Assembly: GCF_015207755.1 (NCBI RefSeq)
Contig: NZ_JADEWH010000002.1
Span: 62,001-126,000 of the forward strand
From: Nodularia sp. LEGE 06071
Lineage (GTDB): Bacteria > Cyanobacteriota > Cyanobacteriia > Cyanobacteriales > Nostocaceae
DNA: 64,000 nucleotides
Direction of reading: 5' to 3'
A model generated the notes under the pieces. That model ran no database searches. It saw only the letters and a list, made by a program, of their open reading frames with translations, and was not told where the DNA came from. Below are positions 38,200 through 45,881 of this stretch, one piece after another. The position numbers were made by a program, and so were the translations under genes. How positions within the stretch are numbered: the stretch's first letter is position 1; every line of letters begins with the position of its first letter.

Positions 38200-38349
38200 A
38201 GGACTTGCACTCATGCAAATAGGGTAGGGCATACCCGAATTAACGCTTGGGGAGAATCCCATCTCTGGTCTAGATGACGCAAGGACTCTAGGTTAAGTGG
38301 TTTCTTTGAACCAAGAATCCCCGTCGATTTATCGCGTGGAGTGTCAATT
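38200..38349 (+). pseudogene. 3' fossil of an IS200/IS605-type tnpB with the element's right end
   Basis: Two plus-strand fragments match the C-terminus usual in cyanobacterial TnpB/OrfB proteins. VGHTRINAWGES lies near 38229-38262 in one frame, and VVSLNQESPSIYR (about 38299-38337) in another. The following CCCCGTCGATTTATCGCGTGG resembles the imperfect hairpin at the right end of these elements. Stops and frameshifts separate the pieces and the rest of the gene is gone. The fossil ends at the stop codon of the convergent DUF3370 gene. Confidence 0.55.
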
Positions 38350-39792
38350 TTCTAAAGTTCTCACCGTCACTACTTGAGGCGGTGTGGAATCGGGTGGATA
38401 AATTAAATCTAACTGGACATTGCGCTGATTTGAAGGTGGCAGTGTAACTTGCAATAATGGTTCTAAAACTTGAGCCGTTCTATGCCATAGATGCACGTAG
38501 CGCGTTTTGTCTTGTCCCTGGTCATCAACATAACGCAATCTGACAGTACCTCGAAAAAATGGAAAATCTAGGGATGGCTTGAGAAAACGCACACCACCTT
38601 GAGATAATTTATCTTCCTTCAAAGGTGTTTCTAGGGTAATAGTCACCTTCTGGGTTTCGTTAGTGTTGTTGTTTAGGGGCAAGTTGAGGTTATATTCCAC
38701 CCCATAATTACCGTGCGCTTCATAAGCTGTATCGGCATAGCGTACCAGCATTTTCGCCGTTTGATTTTGTTCAGTACCTAATCGACCACTCCGCAGAGTG
38801 TCTAAAGCATAGGAAATGCCTTTGCCTGGTTGAGGAATTGTCAAATACTCAGCTTCGGGATCATCCACTAGCTTTGCTTGCCACTGGGAACCTTGGGAGA
38901 CACCAGCGACGCGCCCATAAATCAGTTGTCCACTGGTAGCATCGGGAGAAGAGGGGGTTTTATCCCTTGGCCCGGCTAAGTTTCCAGTATCCAGTAATGC
39001 TTGCCATTCTGCAAGAGTCGGTGCGCGATCGCTATCATCAGCATTTTTCTTCGCAAATGTAGCCAAACTAGCTGCATAAATTTCGCCACTACTACGCAGA
39101 CGCATGAAGCTAGAACGACCATTGACAGGCTTTTCTAAATGTCGCACGGGAATAGGATGATTGAGTAACATTCGACTTGTTCCGGCGGGAATTACCAGTT
39201 TGGCGGGAAAATCAGCTTGGCGAATGCCTCGAAGTACGTCACTCACAGCCCGATTGCCTGGACCTGAGTAGGCTTTACCATCATTATTTTCTACATAAGG
39301 GGGTAAGGTAACGAAGGGTGCATCCTCCATCAAATAGCTTGCAGCCTGCAACACATCCACCGTCACAGATTTTTTACCAGGGTTATGCAGAATTACTCCT
39401 AGATAAAGCGTTTGTAAATCCTTGGGAGTATGGGTGTAGTGGTGGGCAAATAAATCAAAGCGTCCCTGGAAAGGAAAATTGAGGTGTGCTGCGGGTAATT
39501 TTTTTCCATTTGCCGGAAATGTAGACAGCAAAATCCCCTCGGTTTTCACCCATTCTGGACTATTGCTATTAAATACAGGTATGGTATCCAAATTCCCAGG
39601 TAAAGCACGTACTTCCCCAACCTGCACTATCTCTTGGGGTGTTGGCTTTGGTGAACTTTGGGCAACTACTGAATCATCATTCCGAATATTAGAGTTAAAA
39701 ATTGTACATCCGACTATGGGAGCGATCGCAAGTCCGAATAGAAGTAAAAATATAGTTTTGGGTAATTTATTTTGAGATTGTTTGACTGACAT
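38344..39792 (-). CDS. DUF3370-type lipoprotein
   Basis: The 482-residue product begins with a basic n-region and hydrophobic core and a lipobox ending in IAPIVGC, so it is probably a lipoprotein. The mature part is beta-rich, with VGEVRALPGNLDTIPVFNSN, GRFDLFAHHYTHTPKDLQTL and YGVEYNLNLPLNNNTNE. This pattern fits the cyanobacterial DUF3370 family, whose function is unknown. I start at the ATG at 39792 (MSVKQSQNK), since the upstream in-frame residues do not form part of the signal peptide. Its stop codon touches the tnpB fossil. Confidence 0.7.
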   Translation of the reverse strand: MSVKQSQNKLPKTIFLLLFGLAIAPIVGCTIFNSNIRNDDSVVAQSSPKPTPQEIVQVGEVRALPGNLDTIPVFNSNSPEWVKTEGILLSTFPANGKKLPAAHLNFPFQGRFDLFAHHYTHTPKDLQTLYLGVILHNPGKKSVTVDVLQAASYLMEDAPFVTLPPYVENNDGKAYSGPGNRAVSDVLRGIRQADFPAKLVIPAGTSRMLLNHPIPVRHLEKPVNGRSSFMRLRSSGEIYAASLATFAKKNADDSDRAPTLAEWQALLDTGNLAGPRDKTPSSPDATSGQLIYGRVAGVSQGSQWQAKLVDDPEAEYLTIPQPGKGISYALDTLRSGRLGTEQNQTAKMLVRYADTAYEAHGNYGVEYNLNLPLNNNTNETQKVTITLETPLKEDKLSQGGVRFLKPSLDFPFFRGTVRLRYVDDQGQDKTRYVHLWHRTAQVLEPLLQVTLPPSNQRNVQLDLIYPPDSTPPQVVTVRTLEN

Positions 39793-40159
39793 CTTTGTTG
39801 ATTTCCCGGAAACTGATGATTCAAAGATCACAAGTTGTAGCTACAAGTTCCTGGAAACAGATTTCTTAAAGCACTTACATCTGGCTGTTGACATCACTCC
39901 ACCTTTGACTTGCATCAAAGTCTCCCCTCTCCTTACTAAGGCTATCGTGTACACAGAAGTCGGTAAATTCTCGTTTGTGTCATAAGACCCCACCCCTAAC
40001 CCCTCCCCGCAAGCGAGGAGGGGAACTGGATTTTTGCTTAAACCCTTTTTTAGGGCGGGAAACCCTTTCTGGATCAAGATGTGTGTACACCCTAGCCTTA
40101 GTAAGGAGAGGGGCTGGGGGTGAGGTTCTGTATTTTAATTAATCCACATTATTCCTCAT
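39793..40159. other. Spacer holding an inverted-repeat element
   Basis: No gene is seen. The spacer holds the 32-bp inverted repeat listed separately and, inside it, a CCCC-rich dispersed repeat. Confidence 0.6.
39924..40113. repeat. Small element with 32-bp near-perfect inverted repeats
   Basis: Bases 39924-39955 and 40082-40113 are reverse complements with 30 of 32 matches (core CTCTCCTTACTAAGGCTA; ends GTGTACACA). The 126-bp interior has no open gene. It includes a hairpin-forming CCCCTCC...GGAGGGG repeat (about 39988-40023), related copies of which lie near 42877 and 59081. The layout is like a miniature inverted-repeat element, though no target duplication was identified. Confidence 0.65.
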
Positions 40160-40185
40160 AAAAAAAGACAGACTTTTCGCCTGTC
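40160..40185 (-). terminator. Terminator of petC-petA
   Basis: On the minus strand GACAGGC and GTCTGTC form a 7-bp stem (one G-T pair) with the loop GAAAA, followed by at least six T. It lies 28 bases after the petA stop. Confidence 0.85.
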
Positions 40186-40212
40186 CACAAAAGTATTGAT
40201 TTAGCAAAGAAT

Positions 40213-41214
40213 TTAGAAATTAAGTTCAGCAGCTTGGACTTTTTCCACTTGCTTCTTCTTCAGCACGAGCATTACTTGAGCTAACATTACAAGTGCAACA
40301 AAGGCAATCATGCCTTGAACTCGGCTTGAGTCTTGCAAGACAATTTCTACATCTTTTTGACCAAATCCACCGACATTGGGGTTATTAGTCAAAGCATCAC
40401 CAGCAGTTACAGATTGTCCTTCAGAAACAATCAATTCTGGACCTGCGGGAATGGTATCAATAGTAGTATCGCCAGATGCTGTTTGGATATTTACTAGATA
40501 TTTGGCATTACCATTTTCATCTTCCTCTTTGGCAATCTTGCTAATTGTGCCAGTAGCGGAAGCATTATAAATGGTATTATTGCTCTTTTCACCAGTAGGA
40601 TAAACTTGTCCACGTCCCCGGTTTGCACCTAAGTGAACTGAATATTTACCGAAGTGAATATTTTTATCAGTGGCGGGGTTGGGTGAAAGAACTGGGAAGA
40701 CAATTTCTTGATACTGTTCACCGGGAATAGGACCCACAAGAAGAACATTCTCGCTGTCTTCAGTGTAGGGTTGGAAGTAAACATCGCCTACTTCTTCTTT
40801 CAGTTCTTCAGAAATGCGGTCTGCTGGGGCAATTTTGAAGCCTTCGGGTAACATCAACACAGCGCCGACGTTCAAGCCAACTTTAGAACCATCAGCACCA
40901 ACTTGTTGGATGTTGGTATCGTAGGGAATTTTCACCACTGCTTTAAACACAGTATCAGGCAAAACTGATTGGGGAACTTCCACTTCTGCTGGTTTAGCTG
41001 CTAAGTGACAGTTAGCACAAACAATCCGCCCAGTCGGTTCGCGGGGGCTTTCAGGATAGGTTTGTTGCGCCCAGAAGGGATAAGCAGCCGCGCTTTGAGG
41101 CAGGGCTAAATCGCTAGTGAAGTAGAATGTCAAGGTAGCGATCGCTATGAGCAATGTTTGCATAATTGCTCTAGCAGTGCGAGTTAAACTCGCTGTGGTA
41201 CGGGCATTTCTCAT
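40213..41214 (-). CDS. petA: Cytochrome f (apocytochrome of the b6f complex)
   Basis: The 333-residue product carries a signal peptide that ends [11 protein letters not shown]; Tyr of the mature N-terminus is the axial heme ligand. The c-type heme site is CANCH. The large lumenal domain follows, and a C-terminal membrane anchor ([20 protein letters not shown]) ends it. Cytochrome f carries electrons from the Rieske protein to plastocyanin or cytochrome c6 on the lumen side. It lies 98 bases downstream of petC in the usual petC-petA order and is followed by a terminator. Confidence 0.97.
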   Translation of the reverse strand: MRNARTTASLTRTARAIMQTLLIAIATLTFYFTSDLALPQSAAAYPFWAQQTYPESPREPTGRIVCANCHLAAKPAEVEVPQSVLPDTVFKAVVKIPYDTNIQQVGADGSKVGLNVGAVLMLPEGFKIAPADRISEELKEEVGDVYFQPYTEDSENVLLVGPIPGEQYQEIVFPVLSPNPATDKNIHFGKYSVHLGANRGRGQVYPTGEKSNNTIYNASATGTISKIAKEEDENGNAKYLVNIQTASGDTTIDTIPAGPELIVSEGQSVTAGDALTNNPNVGGFGQKDVEIVLQDSSRVQGMIAFVALVMLAQVMLVLKKKQVEKVQAAELNF

Positions 41215-41312
41215 CTCTATAAGGACAATTATTTTCTGGTTAATTGGTCATTGGTCATCTCAGCACTCTCTTGTACAGACACGACTGATCGCGTCTGGGT
41301 CTCAGCACTTAA

Positions 41313-41852
41313 TTAAGACCACCAAGGCTCTTCATCGGTGCGGAAGTCGGTTTCAGTCCAAGGGGTCAAGACGATTCTGTCATTTTCGGTTTTGGTGTGT
41401 GCGAGAGCCAAAGACAGAGGTGCTGGACCTCTGACCACCTTACCAGTTGCATCGTACTGGGAACCGTGACAAGGACATTTAAACTTGTTCTCTGCGACGT
41501 TCCAGGGAACAACACAACCTAAGTGTGTGCAGATAGCATTAATGCCATAATCGCCAATGGCTTCTTTGCTTTCTACGACCATATAGGTGGGGTCGCCTTT
41601 GAGTCCTTGAACTAAAGCGCGATCGCCTACGTTGTGGCTGGCTAGAAAGCTAGTGACACTCACATCGTTACCCAGCTCGTCTTTTGCAGTTGTACCACCA
41701 CCAGCGCCACCGCTAGCAGGTGGAACAAAGTACTTGACTACGGGATACAATGCACCCAGAGCTACACCAGTCACAGTTCCAAAAGTCAGCAAATTCATGA
41801 ACTGACGACGGCCCATATCTGGCACGTCCATTGATTCAGAAAATTGAGCCAT
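41313..41852 (-). CDS. petC: Rieske iron-sulfur protein of the cytochrome b6f complex
   Basis: A 179-residue protein with a Tat-type N-terminus ([15 protein letters not shown]) that stays as a membrane anchor, followed by a flexible glycine-rich hinge ([11 protein letters not shown]). The 2Fe-2S cluster ligands are in CTHLGCVV and CPCHGSQYD. It transfers electrons from plastoquinol to cytochrome f. petA follows on the same strand. The 229-base divergent spacer to the DUF3067 gene presumably holds the petCA promoter. Confidence 0.97.
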   Translation of the reverse strand: MAQFSESMDVPDMGRRQFMNLLTFGTVTGVALGALYPVVKYFVPPASGGAGGGTTAKDELGNDVSVTSFLASHNVGDRALVQGLKGDPTYMVVESKEAIGDYGINAICTHLGCVVPWNVAENKFKCPCHGSQYDATGKVVRGPAPLSLALAHTKTENDRIVLTPWTETDFRTDEEPWWS

Positions 41853-42081
41853 ATTCTACGCGCTCTTTGTGTATTTTGTTAAGCATTCTTACAAGAGTAC
41901 CAGTACTTGAGGTACTCCTGTTTGAGTCGAAATGCTAACGCCTACAACGATGCTAATTTTCTTTATTCCAAGATATATTGAGCATCTCTTCTGTTAGCAT
42001 TACATTTCTTTATATGTCTATCATACTTGAGTTACCGAACGTAACATCATAACTAAATGTAAAATCTAATTGACAAAAGCT

Positions 42082-42390
42082 ATGACAGGACAGGAATTAC
42101 GCAGATTATTGCTTGACAAATGGGGATATTCTTATGATGTCCAGTTTCGGCGCACTAAGGGGAAGATATTTATGCAAGTGATGTGGAAGTATCTTGAGCA
42201 AGCTTCTTTTCCCTTGAGTGAGGCTGAGTACCAAGAGCATCTTGACGGTATTGCTAATTATCTTCAGGCTTTGGGTGGTGTTGTGCAAGTACAGAGATTT
42301 ATTGCCCAAACACGCGATCGCCCCCGACTAGGTAAAGCTGTGAGTATTCCTCTGGATCTAGGTGAACGCGCTTCGGAATGGATTGTTTGA
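42082..42390 (+). CDS. DUF3067 family protein
   Basis: The 102-residue product begins MTGQELRRLLLDKWGYSYDV and contains FRRTKGKIFMQVMWKYLEQA and FPLSEAEYQEHLD. These are features of the DUF3067 family, found in cyanobacteria and plastids; I know no established biochemical role. The ATG at 42082 is preferred over a TTG at 42070. It is divergent from petC, an arrangement that suggests a link to cytochrome b6f or chloroplast-type functions, but this is inference. Confidence 0.75.
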   Translation: MTGQELRRLLLDKWGYSYDVQFRRTKGKIFMQVMWKYLEQASFPLSEAEYQEHLDGIANYLQALGGVVQVQRFIAQTRDRPRLGKAVSIPLDLGERASEWIV

Positions 42391-42473
42391 GATGCGATGC
42401 GATGCGATCGCCAGTCGGGCTGAAAAAATGTTTAGGCTATTCAGCAACAGTTTACCCATGTCATGATTAATTA

Positions 42474-42620
42474 TCATGCTAGAGGCAGAGTTGCACCATC
42501 ATAGAAAACAGCTGCTTTACCTTCATTTTTAGCAGCATTAACAGCTTGTTTAGCTTTCTCCCAGGATGGAAACTATAGAAATTCCCATTCACCATTATTA
42601 TCATTAACAACTCAGTCACA
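42474..42620 (-). pseudogene. C-terminal fragment of a small unknown protein
   Basis: The minus strand reads VVNDNNGEWEFL, an in-frame TAG, then FPSWEKAKQAVNAAKNEG and KAAVFYDGATLPLA before a TGA at 42474-42476. A second in-frame TGA lies just upstream. The residue pattern looks like real protein broken by stops. The family is not recognised. Confidence 0.55.
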
Positions 42621-42623
42621 ACC

Positions 42624-42736
42624 AAAAGATTAAAGATCCCCGACTTCTTCAAGAAGTCGGGGATCTGAGACTCCCGACGTTGGCACTAAACGTTGACGGG
42701 TATACTTGCTCTTGTTACCTGAACTGTGGGTATCAT
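42624..42736 (-). repeat. 113-bp direct repeat, copy 1, with duplicated P450 3' end
   Basis: This copy matches 45769-45881 over its whole 113 bases with 7 mismatches by hand count. Reading on the minus strand, 42736-42686 encodes MIPTVQVTRASIPVNV and a stop. These are exactly the last 16 residues of the P450 encoded at 45831-47210. A hairpin follows within the repeat. Confidence 0.9.
42635..42665 (-). terminator. Perfect hairpin within repeat copy 1
   Basis: GATCCCCGACTTCTT and AAGAAGTCGGGGATC form a perfect 15-base inverted repeat with one central base. It sits in the same place relative to the P450 stop as the imperfect hairpin in copy 2. On the minus strand it is followed by TTTAATCTTTT. 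Confidence 0.6.
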
Positions 42737-42973
42737 TTTTCTTATAATTTATCGTAGTTTATTTTTTTCTCGGCAAGCGTTAGTGTAGATATCGCAATCA
42801 TCATCTTCTGTGAAAAACTACGAGTCCAGTTGAATAATTACTAAACCCGCAAATCTGCCAAAGCTCTGCTATGTCTCCCCTCATCGCTTGCGGGTAGGGG
42901 TTCAATGATTGTATTAATGGCAACTAATTAACCGGACTTAACATAATCGCCTGTACAATGCCATCAATAATTT

Positions 42974-45175
42974 TTATCCTGAATTTCGTTGCCGGCAAGC
43001 TGCCAAATTTTCACGAACAGTAATAGTATGGGGATGATTGTCTCCCAGCAGGCGTTTTCTCAGTTCTAAAGCTTCGAGTAACAGGGGTTCGGCTTGGTCG
43101 TACCTTCTTTGGGAATAGTAGAGTCCAGCCAAGTTGTTGAGACTCGTGGCGACTGACGGATGATGATCTCCCAATAGGCGTTTAAAGAGTTCTAAAGCTT
43201 CGATTAACAGGGGTTCGGCTTGGTCGTACCTTCTTTGGGAATAGTAGAGTCCAGCCAAGTTGTTAAGGATAGAGGCGATATCGGGATGATTGTCTCCCAG
43301 CAGGCGTTTACAGAGTTCTAAAGCTTGGAGATATAGGGGTTTAGCTTGGTCGTACCTTCCTTGAGAATAGTAGAGATATGCCAAGTTGTTAAGGATGGGG
43401 GCGACATTGGGATGATTGTCTCCCAGCAGGCGTTTAAAGAGTTTTAAAGCTTGGAGATATAGGGGTTCAGCTTGGTCGTACCTTCCTTGGGAATCGTAAA
43501 GTAATGCCAAGTTGTTAAGGATAGAGGCGATATCGGGATGATTGTCTCCTAGCAGGCGTTTTCTGAGTGCTAAAGCTTGAAGAAACAGGGGTTCGGCTTG
43601 GTCATACCTTCCTTGGGAATCGTAGAGTAATGCCAAGTTGTTAAGGATGGAGGCGACATTGGGATGATTGTCTCCCAGCAGGCGTTTAAAGAGTTCTAAA
43701 GCTTGGAGATATAGGGGTTCAGCTTGGTCGTACCTTCCTTGGGAATAGTAGAGATATGCCAAGTTGTTGAGGATGGAGACGATATCGGGATGATTGTCTC
43801 TCTGTAGGCGTTTAAAGAGTTCTAAAGCTTGGAGATATAGGGGTTCAGCTTGGTCGTACCTTCCTTGGGAACGGTAGAGTTCTGCCAAGTTGCTAAGGCT
43901 GGTGGCGACATCGGGATGATTGTCTCCCAAGCGGTCTTGTGCTGTTGATAAACACTGCTGTCTCCAAGGTTCGGCTTGGGTATACAAACCTTGTCCTTCA
44001 TAGAATCTGCCCAAGCCGACGCAAGGCAAAATTAAATCTTCATCACTAACATATTGAATGAGATGATTTACTACTTCAGCTAAATGAGGTATTTCAAGGG
44101 AAACAGCATTAATTTCCTCAAGTGTGGGAGTTTGAGGAATTTCTTGGGCGACTGCTACCATTACCTGAGAAAGCGATCGCTTAAATTCCTCTGCTTGCTC
44201 TAAACCTGTAAACTTAGATTGGAAAAATTCCCGCAGTAGGGGATGTAGTTGATAGATTCCTTCACCTTTGCGCTGGAGTAAATGCAGATACAGCAGCTTC
44301 TCGTCCCGAATTTCCTCTAAATCATCCTCATCTTTCTCTTTTAAGCACTGTTCTACAAAGTTCCAAGGTATGGGTGCGGCCGCAAATAAACTAAGAATAC
44401 AACCTAGTAATCTGTCATCCTCTGCCAAGTCGTCCCAACTCAACTCAAAGGCTGCTTTCACTCCCAATAGTGCTGTCATGTCATCATCTGACTTCGACTT
44501 CTTAGATAAGGCACGCTCATCTAATCGCTTTTTCTCCAAGCGCCCCATCATTTCCGATAGGGACAAATCCTGTTTCCGCGCCAGATACCGCCCCACTAAC
44601 TCCAAACCCAAGGGTAAATACCCCAGCCATACACACAACTGATTTGCTACATCTAATTCTCTCTCGATTCGCTCTGGTGTTTCTCCCAGCAAAGACTGTA
44701 ACAACTCCAAGGCTGCTTCTGGTTGTAATACATCCAAAGGTAATTGCTTGATGGATGCACCCAACAGTTGGCGCGTAGTCATTAACACTCTAAATCTGGA
44801 AGATAGCCCATTTAGGTAAGTTTTGACTTGCTGGTAATCTGTGACATCATCCACCACTAGCAGCACATCACCCTCACGCCAATTCCGCAAGCAGAATTGC
44901 ACTTGTGCGGGTAAATCAAACTCTTCTGGTGGGTTTAAATCAAGCTGAGTTCTGGCAAATCGCACCACTTGAACGCCCACATCCTCAGCTTTGACTTGTA
45001 ACCAGCAAATTCCACCTTTGTAGGTTTCGCGCTGATTCATTGCATATTGCAAGGCGAGTTCTGTTTTACCCAGTCCACCCATTCCCGCAATTGCAGCAAT
45101 GGCTACTTGGTTATTTTCCTGCAAAAGTTGGTGGAGTTTTTGCAGTTCTTCATCACGTCCCACAAATTTCACCAC
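42974..45175 (-). CDS. STAND protein, main part: NB-ARC ATPase domain and eight TPRs
   Basis: The 733-codon frame encodes an NB-ARC-type signalling ATPase. The P-loop is IAGMGGLGKTELALQY, the Walker B LLVVDDV, and LGYLPLGLELVG matches the GLPL motif. A winged-helix region follows, then eight tetratricopeptide repeats of 42 residues (about 390-725), seven containing RYDQA. Such proteins act as oligomerising sensors; some bacterial NB-ARC/TPR proteins defend against phage. The first start codon is a GTG at 45175 with no clear ribosome site. The frame continues upstream through LYSPEGERVKLN to a TGA and then into the 45245-45679 gene, in the same frame. The two are probably one gene broken by a single stop. 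Confidence 0.85.
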   Translation of the reverse strand: MVKFVGRDEELQKLHQLLQENNQVAIAAIAGMGGLGKTELALQYAMNQRETYKGGICWLQVKAEDVGVQVVRFARTQLDLNPPEEFDLPAQVQFCLRNWREGDVLLVVDDVTDYQQVKTYLNGLSSRFRVLMTTRQLLGASIKQLPLDVLQPEAALELLQSLLGETPERIERELDVANQLCVWLGYLPLGLELVGRYLARKQDLSLSEMMGRLEKKRLDERALSKKSKSDDDMTALLGVKAAFELSWDDLAEDDRLLGCILSLFAAAPIPWNFVEQCLKEKDEDDLEEIRDEKLLYLHLLQRKGEGIYQLHPLLREFFQSKFTGLEQAEEFKRSLSQVMVAVAQEIPQTPTLEEINAVSLEIPHLAEVVNHLIQYVSDEDLILPCVGLGRFYEGQGLYTQAEPWRQQCLSTAQDRLGDNHPDVATSLSNLAELYRSQGRYDQAEPLYLQALELFKRLQRDNHPDIVSILNNLAYLYYSQGRYDQAEPLYLQALELFKRLLGDNHPNVASILNNLALLYDSQGRYDQAEPLFLQALALRKRLLGDNHPDIASILNNLALLYDSQGRYDQAEPLYLQALKLFKRLLGDNHPNVAPILNNLAYLYYSQGRYDQAKPLYLQALELCKRLLGDNHPDIASILNNLAGLYYSQRRYDQAEPLLIEALELFKRLLGDHHPSVATSLNNLAGLYYSQRRYDQAEPLLLEALELRKRLLGDNHPHTITVRENLAACRQRNSG

Positions 45176-45244
45176 CCCACTCAGGGGTAAATTTTGCGGT
45201 ATTTGAGGATTTAACTTTACCCGTTCCCCTTCAGGCGAGTACAG

Positions 45245-45679
45245 TCAGAAGTTCTGAGTACCAATGAAAGTATTTCCCTGAAAGACGTTTTTAATTGATT
45301 CAGCTAATTTTGTCGAATTGATCACACCTGCTGGTTGCGAGTTGAGGTCATTTGCTAAAGCCTGAACCTTTGGAGCTACTTGTGGGTCAGCGTTTGCGGC
45401 TGCTTCCACTTCCAGCACTGATTGAGCAATTTCGGTATCTGTATCAGCTGCTGCTTTCAATTCCAGTACTGCTTGACCATAATCTAACGCTTGCTGTGGG
45501 TTTCCCTCTGGCGTATTCGCTAGTAAGGGGACTTTATTTTTCTTTTGTAGCTGTGCGATTAACTCGTTACTTTTTTGGATTGCTGCTTCCCCAAGCTTTT
45601 CGCCTGTTTTTTCTAAGGCTTTGGTTAAAACTATTGTAGCGATCGCAGTTCCTACGGCTGTTAGTGTTATTGGTTCCAT
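45245..45679 (-). CDS. N-terminal part of the STAND protein (possible effector or adaptor domain)
   Basis: The 144-residue product begins MEPITLTAVGTAIATIVLTK, a short hydrophobic or amphipathic segment. A helical, alanine- and glutamine-rich region follows, then SIKNVFQGNTFIGTQNF and a TGA. The next 23 codons in the same frame lead straight into the NB-ARC reading frame (distance 504 bases, divisible by 3). Related cyanobacterial STAND proteins carry such a domain and a Gly/Asn-rich linker in one chain. A helical N-terminal domain with a leading hydrophobic segment recalls membrane-acting cell-death domains (HeLo/Bell type), but that is speculation. The ATG at 45679 is a credible start. Confidence 0.7.
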   Translation of the reverse strand: MEPITLTAVGTAIATIVLTKALEKTGEKLGEAAIQKSNELIAQLQKKNKVPLLANTPEGNPQQALDYGQAVLELKAAADTDTEIAQSVLEVEAAANADPQVAPKVQALANDLNSQPAGVINSTKLAESIKNVFQGNTFIGTQNF

Positions 45680-45768
45680 ATCAATAATAAATATTTAAGA
45701 GATTATACTTATTTGACTCAGTATAACCGTTTTTTAACAGAGAAAAAAGCATCAATTATCACTCACGC

Positions 45769-45881
45769 AAAAGATTAAAGATCCCCGACTTATTCAAGAT
45801 GTCGGGGATCTGAGACTACCGATGTTGGCGCTAAACGTTAACAGGTATACTTGCTCTTGTTACCTGAACTGTGGGTATCAT
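45769..45881 (-). repeat. 113-bp direct repeat, copy 2, at the 3' end of the P450 gene
   Basis: This copy includes the last 16 codons and stop of the P450 gene and the hairpin downstream. It matches 42624-42736 base for base apart from 7 differences. The STAND gene lies between the two copies. Confidence 0.9.
45780..45810 (-). terminator. Hairpin after the P450 gene
   Basis: GATCCCCGAC and GTCGGGGATC pair around a region with two mismatches. It follows the P450 stop by about 20 bases and a T-rich stretch comes after it on the minus strand. Confidence 0.55.

Larger units (their letters stand above)
42391..42973. other. Spacer with gene fossils and repeats
   Basis: From left to right it holds a broken minus-strand gene fragment (42474-42620), one copy of the 113-bp direct repeat carrying a P450 3' end (42624-42736), AT-rich sequence, and a CCCCTCATCGCTTGCGGG repeat (42877-42903). 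No intact gene is seen. Confidence 0.7.
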
